Program-made: the position numbers and the translations under genes | Assembly: GCA_021734595.1 (NCBI GenBank) | Contig: JAIPIO010000073.1 | Span: 1-14,335 of the forward strand | DNA length: 14,335 nucleotides | DNA from: Kiritimatiellales bacterium | Lineage (GTDB): Bacteria; Verrucomicrobiota; Kiritimatiellia; Kiritimatiellales; Pontiellaceae | Direction of reading: 5' to 3' | The notes under the pieces: generated by a model | Databases searched by the model: none | What the model saw: the letters and a program-made list of their open reading frames with translations, nothing else | Told to the model about the DNA's origin: nothing | Shown here: piece by piece, positions 1 to 7,400 of the stretch | How positions within the stretch are numbered: the stretch's first letter is position 1 | Layout of the letters: the number at the start of each line of letters is the position of its first letter

Positions 1-468
1 TCCAGATCTTTCTGCTTCTGCAGCAGTTCCTCTTCCCGCTTCCGCAGCTTGGCCTCTTTCTGTTTCGCGTCGGAGATTTCCACATTCAGTTCCTGCGCCT
101 GTTGCGCAATCGCTGCCTTGTGTTCGGCTTTCAGGATTTCCAGTTCATCCTTCATCTTCTGCCGTTCGGCTTCCACAGTTTCGCCGGCGGCAACCTGTTT
201 TTCCAGTTCCTGCGTGCGTTGTTTAATGAGGGCTTCCAGATCTTTCTGCTTCTGCAGCAGTTCCTCTTCCCGCTTCTGCAGTTCGGCCGCCTTATGCTTC
301 GCGTCGGAGATTTCCACATTCAGTTCCTGCGCTTGTTGCGCAATCGCTACGTTGTGCGCGGCTTTCAGGGTTTCCAATTCATCCTTCATCTTCTGCCGTT
401 CGGTTTCCACAGCCTCGCCGGCGGCAATCTGTTTTTCCAGTTCCTTGGTCTGTTGCCCAAGTGCCTTT
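1..468 (-). repeat. Two tandem copies of a 234-bp (78-codon) repeat inside the coiled coil
   Basis: Bases 1-234 and 235-468 are direct copies. The first 41 bases of each unit are identical, and by hand count there are about 18 differences in the first 205 positions, after which they diverge. A shortened third start (TCCAGTTCC) occurs at 469. Both encode the same coiled-coil text, for example QAQELNVEISDAK and KREEELLQKQKDLE. The unit length is a multiple of 3, so the frame is kept. The window begins at a unit boundary, so further copies may lie to the left. Confidence 0.85.
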
Positions 469-3029
469 TCCAGTTCCTTAAGGCGGCGCTTCAATTCGGC
501 ATCGTTTAGCCGAAGCGCTTTTTCCCGTATCTGTCTTTCTGCTATTTCCCGTTTAAGCGTGCGCGTCTGATCCTCCACCGTAACTTGCATATTCTGGTTG
601 TGGTCGGATAGTGCCTCTTTGGTCTCGCGCAGCAGATTTTCCGCTATCTTGCGCGCCTCGGTTTCCCGCCTAAGTTCGTTGGAATGTTTCCCTGTCAGTT
701 CCTTCAGGCGCGCATGCGCCTGTTGCAATGCATCTTCATTTTTCCGAAGCTGCCCTTCGATTTTATGTCGCCGGCCGGTTTCGGCTTCCAGCTGCTGGGC
801 ATGCTTGGTAGCAATCCCGTCCAGTTTTTTGCGGGCCGCTTCCAGTTCTTCGCGGCTCTCCTTGAGAATATCTTCCGTTTGCTCGCGTTGCCCGCTTTCA
901 TCTTCCAGATACTGGTTGCGCTGTTCAATCAACTCACCCAGTTTAATCAGTTCGTCTTCCCGTTCCTTGATGGCCGTTTCCAGCTTGTTGCGTTTTTCGA
1001 TTTCACTCTGCAGTTTCTTGCCGTACTTCGCGTCGATGCCTTCCAGTTCCTTGCGTATGCTGTCCAGTTGCGTTTGATTTTCCAGGAGTTTTGCTTCCGC
1101 CACTTCCCGCCGGGTATTCTCTTCTCCCAGAAGGAGCTTCTGCTGCTCGATCTCTCCGCTCAGCCTGTTCAGCTCTTCCTCCTTGATTTCCAGCAGCTCT
1201 TCCCATTTGCTGCGCTTATCCATTTCCTTTTCCAGCTCCAGCGCCTGCCGGGCCACCAGTTCCTCCAACTCCGCTTTCCTGCTGCCCAGGCTTGCCTCGC
1301 TTTCCCGGAGCTGTTTTTCGGTGGTTTTATGCTCATCGATTTTAACTTTAAATTCATGCAAACGGGTCTTCAGTTCGAGCTTGAGCTGTTCCTGCGCCTT
1401 GCTGGACTCGCGCAGCGACCCTTCCGTTTCACGGTGCCCGTCGATTTCCTTCTCCAGTTCCCGGCTGCGTTTTTCGAGGGTTTCCTCAAGCTGTGCCCGG
1501 TAACACCGCAACTCCTCTTCCGTCCGGCAGCGTTCGGTAACATCCATGGAGAGTCCAACGGTCCCCTCAACCAGGCCGTCATTGCTGACCAGCGGAATCT
1601 CGATCGATTCCAGCCAGCCGGGGCCATTCGTTGTTTCGTACGGTTCAATGCCGCGGGAGGACTTGCCGTTTTTCATGACTTCGACACAGAGCTTGTTGTG
1701 GTCCCGCGGGGTGGAAGGCATGATTTCAAATATGGTTTTCCCTATCCATTTATCGGCCGGAACACCGGTTTTTTCAGCAACTCCGTCGCTCACAAACAGG
1801 AAACGGCAGCGTGTGTCTTTCACCTCCACGTCGCCGGGGAGCGAGGCCAAGACCCGCTGCATAAACTCATTGCGGGCTATTAGTTCTTCCCGTTCCTGGG
1901 TCTCTCGGCTGATGTCGCGCTGGGTCCCCCAGATTGCGGTCAGGCAGCCGTTCTCGATGATGCCGACGGCATTGTTGAGCAGGTTCAGCCGGTTGCCCTT
2001 CGGATCCATCCTGACCGTGTCCTTGTCGACGGATTTATAGCCGTAATCGACAAAGGATCGCACCGCTTCGATGGTCTCGAAAGAGCCGCATCCGCCCGTT
2101 AATTCATCCAGCTTCGCGCCCTTGAGCTTCTCAACGGAAGTTCCGCTCATTCTGGCAAATGCCTTGTTGCATGCCGCGACCGACATCGTGCCGTGGATGG
2201 ATTTAGCGATCTCATCTTTCGGCAGGTCGAGTGGGATCGGCTCCGCGGGAGACAGTTGATAAAACCCCTGGGTTGTCTGTTCAACAAAGTGCCGGTAGCG
2301 GTTTTGGGCGGTTTCCAGTTCCTTCCGCTCAATATCCAGCTCGGTGACGTCTGTTACCAAGCCGGTGTAACCTTCAAAGGTATGGTCCACGCTCTCCACC
2401 TTGTGCGCCTGGCAGACCACAGTCACCACGCGGCCGTCGGAATGCTGATAGCGGAACATCGGGGAGAACGCTTGGCCGACGTCGACAAAGGCCTTCCAAT
2501 CCTTGTTTACCCGCTCGCGATCCTCTTCGTGAATGGCATTCATCAGCCCTTTTTGGTAGGCCTTTTTCGGCGGTAACCCGCACAGTTCCTCCAGTTTGGC
2601 ATTGATGTAGGTGCAGTTGCCGGCGGCATCCATTTGGAATATGCCCGCCGCCGCATCATTCAGCAGGCTCTGGTGCCGAAATTCCGCAGCCTTCAGCGCG
2701 CCGTCTGTGTTTTCGAGCGTCAGTGTGGTTTGGTTCAGGCCATCCTTTGTCGCGGCCAGCTCGGCGGTCATCTCTGCGCACTTGCGTTTCGCGCGTTTCA
2801 GCTTTGCCCGGTAAAGGTATGCCACCACGGATGCGATCCACAGCAGGGCATAGACGGTTGAAAACAGAATCATACCCACTTGGAACGGCGTTAGTCCAAT
2901 CGCCTCGCCGACACGGTCGAGCAATGGGAGCTGCTCTGCCTGGCACAGGGCGGGGGTCGACAACAAGATCAAGCTGGCCAACGCCGGTCGTTTAATGAGG
3001 CCAAATGCACGTACACCGTTTGCTTCCAT
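1..3029 (-). CDS. Membrane-anchored multi-PAS sensor protein with long coiled coil (partial, C-terminus beyond left edge)
   Basis: The minus strand is open without a stop from an ATG at 3029 to the window edge, 1009 codons. An AAGGGGAG ribosome site (3044-3037) lies 7 nt before the start. Residues 11-31 look like a signal or first membrane segment and 48-70 like a membrane helix (LFSTVYALLWIASVVAYLY). Three PAS-type domains follow at about 113-232 (AAAGIFQMDAAGNCTYINAK), 243-370 (CNKAFARMSG, then GTQRDIS) and 383-497 (SLPGDVEVKD, then GLSMDVTER). From about 500 to the edge the protein is highly charged coiled coil rich in E, K, Q and L. PAS sensors of this build usually end in a histidine kinase, a nucleotide cyclase or another output domain, but none is inside the window. 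The ligand and output are unknown. Long plus-strand reading frames over this region are antisense shadows of the coiled coil. Alternative: a structural coiled-coil protein with PAS domains. Confidence 0.85.
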   Translation of the reverse strand, partial: MEANGVRAFGLIKRPALASLILLSTPALCQAEQLPLLDRVGEAIGLTPFQVGMILFSTVYALLWIASVVAYLYRAKLKRAKRKCAEMTAELAATKDGLNQTTLTLENTDGALKAAEFRHQSLLNDAAAGIFQMDAAGNCTYINAKLEELCGLPPKKAYQKGLMNAIHEEDRERVNKDWKAFVDVGQAFSPMFRYQHSDGRVVTVVCQAHKVESVDHTFEGYTGLVTDVTELDIERKELETAQNRYRHFVEQTTQGFYQLSPAEPIPLDLPKDEIAKSIHGTMSVAACNKAFARMSGTSVEKLKGAKLDELTGGCGSFETIEAVRSFVDYGYKSVDKDTVRMDPKGNRLNLLNNAVGIIENGCLTAIWGTQRDISRETQEREELIARNEFMQRVLASLPGDVEVKDTRCRFLFVSDGVAEKTGVPADKWIGKTIFEIMPSTPRDHNKLCVEVMKNGKSSRGIEPYETTNGPGWLESIEIPLVSNDGLVEGTVGLSMDVTERCRTEEELRCYRAQLEETLEKRSRELEKEIDGHRETEGSLRESSKAQEQLKLELKTRLHEFKVKIDEHKTTEKQLRESEASLGSRKAELEELVARQALELEKEMDKRSKWEELLEIKEEELNRLSGEIEQQKLLLGEENTRREVAEAKLLENQTQLDSIRKELEGIDAKYGKKLQSEIEKRNKLETAIKEREDELIKLGELIEQRNQYLEDESGQREQTEDILKESREELEAARKKLDGIATKHAQQLEAETGRRHKIEGQLRKNEDALQQAHARLKELTGKHSNELRRETEARKIAENLLRETKEALSDHNQNMQVTVEDQTRTLKREIAERQIREKALRLNDAELKRRLKELEKALGQQTKELEKQIAAGEAVETERQKMKDELETLKAAHNVAIAQQAQELNVEISDAKHKAAELQKREEELLQKQKDLEALIKQRTQELEKQVAAGETVEAERQKMKDELEILKAEHKAAIAQQAQELNVEISDAKQKEAKLRKREEELLQKQKDL

Positions 3030-3075
3030 GGAAAAACTCCCCTTACTCAAGTTATCACCGGATAAAATATCACCA

Positions 3076-3104
3076 TATATAGCATGTGTCGTGCCAACGC
3101 TCCA
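3076..3104 (-). promoter_or_regulatory. Possible promoter of the PAS sensor gene
   Basis: On the minus strand an extended -10 (TGC followed by TATATA, 3084-3076) lies about 46 bp upstream of the ATG at 3029. A poor -35 (TGGAGC, 3104-3099) sits 17 bp further up. The heptamer TATCACC occurs twice downstream of the -10 (3053-3059 and 3068-3074, 15 bp apart on the plus strand) and could be a regulator half-site pair. The -35 matches consensus at only three positions, so this is tentative. Confidence 0.35.
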
Positions 3105-3208
3105 GACAGGTTAAAATACCGGTAAACAAGGGGAATTAACGTGAAAAACGCGCATAAATAAATTTCTGGCTGGCCACGGCATTCTCAAACATGCGAAAGG
3201 GCATTCCT

Positions 3209-3241
3209 GTTTGAAAAACCAGGGAAAGCGGTTTTCCAAAC
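3209..3241. repeat. 12-bp inverted repeat (hairpin) downstream of tetR
   Basis: GTTTGAAAAACC (3209-3220) and GGTTTTCCAAAC (3230-3241) are inverted copies with one mismatch around a 9-nt loop. The hairpin lies beyond the tetR stop on the minus strand. It could help end or protect that transcript, although no U-run follows. Its right arm overlaps the first palindrome of the neighbouring array. Confidence 0.5.
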
Positions 3242-3353
3242 CTTGTAAATCCGTAGGGGAATTCTTCCAGCCATTGGAATATCTTTTCCAAGGATTGGAA
3301 CGCAGTTTTCCAGAGGTTGGAACCAAGGAGAATTTCCGGTTCAAGGATTGGAA
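3233..3353. repeat. Array of five TTCCA-N5-TGGAA palindromes in helical phase
   Basis: Dyad centres are at 3241 (degenerate, 3233-3249), 3272 (exact, 3265-3279), 3293 (exact, TTCCAAGGATTGGAA, 3286-3300), 3315 (exact, 3308-3322) and 3346 (degenerate, 3339-3353). The centre spacings of 31, 21, 22 and 31 bp are close to 3, 2, 2 and 3 turns of B-DNA, so all dyads face the same side of the helix. The right-most copy contains the tetR stop codon. The same motif recurs at 10584-10652 and elsewhere in the window. The binding protein, if any, is unknown. Confidence 0.8.
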
Positions 3354-4063
3354 GGACTGTCCATCGAATCGAAACGGGTCGGCTCCGGCAGACCGAGGGG
3401 CAGGGCGCAGTGGTAGGCAAAAAACCATGCCGATATATCAAGGTATTCCTCTGAGTAGCCTTCGCCCAATTCCATGTCGTGAAGAATGAGCTGTTTGCCG
3501 GCAACGGTATACTGGAGCTGCGCCCAGAAAAGCTGAACCCAGAATGCAATCTGTTCCCGGGTCATTTCAGGGCGGATCCGTGCAACCCATTCCGGCAGAG
3601 CTAGCTTAATATTGGCAAAGCATTCCATCAGAAGTATCAGGGCTTGCGGGTGGCTGTCTGACAAAATCCGGCAGTATAGACCGGCCAAATGCTTTACATG
3701 GTGCTTCCCGTGGCAGGCATCGAGGAAGCTTCGTATGCAGTTTCGCAGCGCATCGGATACCGCCTGCGGATTTGAGGTATCCACTGTGAATAAAGGCTTG
3801 AAGTGACTGTCCAGTCCGGCGTCTTCGACCACAAAATGGCGGATGGTTTCGAGATAGATGTTTTCCTTCGACTTAAAATGATAGATGATGGTACTCAGGC
3901 CCACCCCGGAGTCTTCCGAGATATCCCGGATGCCGACCCCGTCGAACCCCTGGGTCGCAAACAGCTTTCCTGCTGAATTCAGAATCCGTTTACAGGTTAG
4001 CCGTCCCTGCGCGTTCTGGGTTGATTTATCCGTGTTTTCAGCCAATTGGTGTGCATCCCCCAT
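3341..4063 (-). CDS. TetR/AcrR-family transcriptional regulator
   Basis: A 240-residue protein, slightly longer than typical TetR regulators (about 190-230). Residues 22-75 are a clear TetR DNA-binding domain: a first helix with ILNSAGKLFATQGFDG, then the helix-turn-helix IRDISEDSGVGLSTIIYHFKSKE, which holds the family signature 'G.S...IYYHF' (here IIYHF). The rest is an all-helical ligand and dimer domain of unknown inducer. The in-frame codon just upstream of the ATG is TGA, so no earlier start is possible. No Shine-Dalgarno is visible, which fits a promoter so close that the mRNA is nearly leaderless. It is divergent from the secreted mosaic gene at 4431, whose promoter carries two matching operator-like palindromes, so this is the likely target. 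The last four codons (SNP, stop) lie in an intergenic-type palindrome. Confidence 0.93.
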   Translation of the reverse strand: MGDAHQLAENTDKSTQNAQGRLTCKRILNSAGKLFATQGFDGVGIRDISEDSGVGLSTIIYHFKSKENIYLETIRHFVVEDAGLDSHFKPLFTVDTSNPQAVSDALRNCIRSFLDACHGKHHVKHLAGLYCRILSDSHPQALILLMECFANIKLALPEWVARIRPEMTREQIAFWVQLFWAQLQYTVAGKQLILHDMELGEGYSEEYLDISAWFFAYHCALPLGLPEPTRFDSMDSPSNP

Positions 4064-4071
4064 TCATTCGT

Positions 4072-4100
4072 TTTATATGCCTAATAGACCTACGTGTAAA
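4072..4100 (-). promoter_or_regulatory. tetR promoter, probably giving a leaderless mRNA
   Basis: On the minus strand TTTACA (4100-4095) and TATAAA (4077-4072) are separated by exactly 17 bp, each matching consensus at five of six positions. Transcription should start around 4066-4063, at or within a few bases of the tetR ATG at 4063. This agrees with the lack of a ribosome-binding site there. Confidence 0.6.
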
Positions 4101-4156
4101 ACTGAATCTATCTTTCTTTCATTATTTAACTGCTTATTTACCTCCTTTATTTCCTG

Positions 4157-4186
4157 TTGACAGAATTGGCCACATCCCTTTATAAA
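4157..4186 (+). promoter_or_regulatory. Strong sigma-70-type promoter facing the secreted mosaic gene
   Basis: A perfect TTGACA (4157-4162) is followed after 18 bp by TATAAA (4181-4186), or after 17 bp by TTATAA. The predicted start near 4193 falls inside the first operator-like palindrome, the usual place for TetR repression. I see no other convincing plus-strand promoter between tetR and the gene at 4431, so the message should have a leader of about 240 nt. Confidence 0.7.
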
Positions 4187-4222
4187 TAGAACAATCGTTC
4201 TAAGCATAGAACGGTCGTACAG
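4187..4222. promoter_or_regulatory. Two tandem TetR-type operators
   Basis: TAGAACAATCGTTCTA (4187-4202) has perfect 6-bp inverted arms. TAGAACGGTCGTACAG (4207-4222) is a second, less symmetric copy matching it at 11 of 16 positions. They start exactly 20 bp apart, about two helical turns. The first covers the predicted start of the plus-strand promoter. The site shape and the divergent tetR neighbour point to binding by that regulator (inference). Confidence 0.7.
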
Positions 4223-4251
4223 TGGGTGTTGTGGATACTAAACGGGGCACT

Positions 4252-4272
4252 ATGAGGCTAATGGGTGTTTGA
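4252..4272 (+). other. Possible six-codon leader reading frame
   Basis: ATG at 4252 opens a six-codon frame (MRLMGV) ending in TGA at 4270-4272, with a weak GGGG upstream. It lies between the predicted start point and the terminator-like hairpin at 4290. Its stop codon overlaps a segment (4271-4278) that can pair with the hairpin's left arm. So short a frame could be chance; it is listed because of its position. Confidence 0.2.
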
Positions 4273-4289
4273 ACGGCGTTGATGTTGTT

Positions 4290-4322
4290 CGCTGGTTCCG
4301 CCTATGGCGGTCCGGCGTTTTT
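4290..4322 (+). terminator. Terminator-like hairpin in the leader of the mosaic gene (candidate attenuator)
   Basis: CGCTGG (4290-4295) pairs with CCGGCG (4312-4317, one G-U), and CCGCC (4298-4302) pairs with GGCGG (4306-4310). Together they form an 11-bp stem with a small internal loop and a TAT loop, followed at once by five T (4318-4322). It lies about 100 nt after the predicted start and 110 nt before the ATG at 4431, so it would stop transcription before the gene unless relieved. GAACGGCG (4271-4278) can pair with the left arm and would compete with the hairpin. Confidence 0.6.
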
Positions 4323-4399
4323 GAGTCTGGTGGCCGTTCAGTTGTAGGGCCGCCTGACGGTTGGGGTTTAAGGATTATCAGGCACAGATAGTCGACAGA

Positions 4400-4414
4400 C
4401 TCCAAGGTGTGGAA
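4400..4414. repeat. Solitary near-copy of the TTCCA-N5-TGGAA palindrome upstream of the start codon
   Basis: CTCCAAGGTGTGGAA matches nine of the ten fixed bases of the palindrome family. It ends 16 nt before the ATG at 4431, just ahead of the GGGGGA ribosome site (4419-4424). Confidence 0.45.
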
Positions 4415-4430
4415 CAGCGGGGGAATATGA

Positions 4431-7400
4431 ATGAAAAAAACGATATGGGTTTTGCTAGCTCTGATGGTGTTGGGAAGCATTGCGCAGGCGGCGGACACCG
4501 TTCTGCTGACGGATGATTTCCAATCTTCAACGCTTGATGCGTCCAAATGGACGCTTATCACGGGAACTGGTCATGACAGCTTTGATGAAACCTCTGCCGG
4601 TTCGAGTGTGGCGCTCGGGACATACCTGTGGCTTAAGAACACGACTGCTGGTGCGGGCGGTGCTTATAAATCGAAGTTGCTTGCGGTGGATGGGCGCGGT
4701 GAAATCGTTATCTGGCGCAAAAACTATGTTGACCATAAAAACGGCACATTGGTTTCCATGCCGGATGAAGTGGTTGCGGAAGATGGAACGGTTCTGCTTC
4801 GGTGGGGATATCACAACTACAATGATGGCAGCACGTCTCGATATGGGTTCGGTGGCTTCGGCGGCCCAGAGACTCGCGTGACGGGAGCCTGGTCGACCTT
4901 TTTTAATGAGACGATTACGTACGATCCTGTAACTGGGCAGGGAAGCTATTCTTTAAATGGAGGGACTCCGGTCTCCATCAGCGGGATTCCGTTCCCGGAC
5001 GGAGCAACTAATTTGTATGTGCGAGGCAGTGCCTATGGGGAGGGCAGTCTTGAGTACTGGAAGGCGATCGATGATTTTTCGATTTCCCAGACCGACCGCA
5101 AGCTGCTGACGGTCAGCTCTCCTTACGGCTCGCCGGTTCCAGACATTGGAACCAATGCTTTCGAGACGGGCTCGACGGTGACCTGCTCGGTGGCAAATGT
5201 GGAATCCGATGGCGTGACCTATGAGTGCACCGGCTGGAGCGGTGTCGGATCGGTTCCTCTGTCCGGCACCACCAATACGGTTATCTTCACCTTGACGGAA
5301 GATTCCTCTATCCGCTGGAAATGGAAAACACCGCTATTGAATGACGATTTTAGTGATGGAATTCTGGATACCTCCAAATGGACTCATATCCATGTCGATG
5401 GCCTCGATAGTTTTTATTCTTCTCCTGGATCTTCCCTGCTCGAGACTAATGATGTTATGCGTATTACACATTCGATGTCTGACAATGGAGGAGCATTTAA
5501 AACAGCCCTGCTTCCAATAAATGATCAGGGACAGATTTTCATTGAACGCCGCACAAAAGTTCATGCCGCGTATGAGACGGCTCAGATGCCGGAAAATCTG
5601 ATGAGTGAAGGCGGGACGATCCTTTTGTCCTGGGGATATTATAAATATAATTATTGGTACTCGGTCTATGGATTTGGTGGACTACATGACGTCCGGGTTG
5701 ATGGGCTGTGGGATGAATGGTTTGATGAAACAATCACATATGATCCAATTACAGGACACGGAACCTACTCTCTGAACGGTAGCCAGCCGATTTTGATTAC
5801 AGGTACAGCAATTCCTTCCGAAACAACCAACGTTTATTTGCGGGGATGCGCATCTGGAGCTTATTTAGGTCATACGAAAGAATTTGATGACTTCTCCATA
5901 TCGCAGGGAGAGCCGGCTAATCAGTCCGTACTAACGATTAACTCAACACACGGAAGTCCGAATCCGGCCGCTGGAAGTTTTATATATGGTTCCGGGACAT
6001 CAATCACATGCTTTGTAGAAAGTATATACACTAACAATGGAAGTCTCTACCAGTGTACCGGTTGGATCGGCACGGGATCAGTTCCCTCATCCGGGACAAC
6101 CAACACCACGACATGTATACTGGATGAAGATTCTTCGATTACCTGGAACTGGCAGACAAATAAATACCAAGTGACGATCCATGTCGAAGGGAACGGTTCC
6201 GTTAACTTAAATAACGGTTATTATGAAGTTGGCTCCATGCAGACTCTTATTGCCACTCCTGATGCAGGAAGCTGGTTTGCAGGCTGGAGCGGCGATGCTT
6301 CAGGCACCAATGATGCTTCCATTACGATGAATGCGCCGAAAACGGTTACGGCAACGTTCCGGGATGCGGTGCTACAGGAGGATGACTTTAACGGTGGACT
6401 GCTAAACACCTCAAAATGGACCGTGATCCGAGCGTCCGATTATGGCTTTGATTCTGCAACTGCCGGAAATTCGCTAACCGTTTCAAACGGCATCATGAAT
6501 ATTACGCACGCCGTAGCGAACAGCGGCGGTGCATTTCAAACCGGCTTGCTGCCGGTGAGTGACCGCGGATTGATCATTATTGAGCGTCGCACAAAAGTGC
6601 ACTCGGCCGGCACACCACGCATGCTGGAGCTACTGAAGAGTGAAAGTGGAACCACGCTTTTGTACTGGCAATATACAGGTTCTGGATTTGGATATGGGGC
6701 CTCCTTTGCTGCGGGAGTGTGGGATGAATGGTTTGACGAAACCATTACGTACGATCCGATTACGGGAGAGAGTACCATTTCCATTAACGGCGGAACGCCG
6801 GTTGCAATTGTCACTGGCGAAGCGATGCCTGCCAACACCACCCATGTTTATCTGCAGGGCGGCGCGGCTGGCGATGGTACTGGATATACCAAACAGTTCG
6901 ACACATTCAATATTTCGCAGGGGGAAGACTCAAGCCGGGCTGTTCTAACAGTCCGCAGTACTTGGGAAACTCCCGTTCCATCAACGGGAGTCACGGTTTA
7001 TGATTCGGGATCAACGGTCACCTGCTCCGTTGAAAGTGCATCCTTTGATGGCAGCACTCACTATCAATGCACCGGATGGAGCGGTTCGGGATCGGTTCCT
7101 GCTTCCGGGGCCGCCAATTCCGTTGTGGTTACGCTGGATGAAGATTCTGCCATTACCTGGAACTGGCAGGCCGCGGACCATTGGCTGGCGATTGGTATCG
7201 AAGGGAACGGCTCGGTCAATCTGAGTAATGGATTTTACGTAGCGGAAAGTGCACAGAATCTTGTGGCTACACCGGATGCGGGGTGGGTGTTTAACGGATG
7301 GCGCGGTGATGCATTCGGCATCGGCGATGCCACGGTCACGATGAATGAACCGAAAAGCGTTACCGCCGTATTTTTCTGCCCGCCACCGGTTGTTACAGCA

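Noticed and set aside
49..1883. Plus-strand open frames of 173, 159 and 399 codons
   Set aside because: They are antisense to the coiled coil of the PAS sensor. They are rich in F, L, Q and S because they mirror E/K/Q/L codons, and they lack a ribosome site or recognisable domain.
3025..3034. TTCCATGGAA palindrome over the PAS gene start codon
   Set aside because: It lacks the 5-bp spacer of the palindrome family and is a 10-bp site that could easily arise by chance around an ATG.
3233..3353. CRISPR array
   Set aside because: The palindromes are 15 bp, degenerate and separated by only 6-17 bp. There are no uniform repeats, unique spacers or cas genes.
3111..3549. Minus-strand frames of 105 and 137 codons over the palindrome array
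   Set aside because: They overlap tetR in other frames, and their text (SNPWK, NGWK) is only translated palindrome.
4223..4430. Insertion-sequence remnant in the GC-rich leader
   Set aside because: No terminal inverted repeats, target duplication or transposase-like text could be found; hairpins explain the visible structure better.
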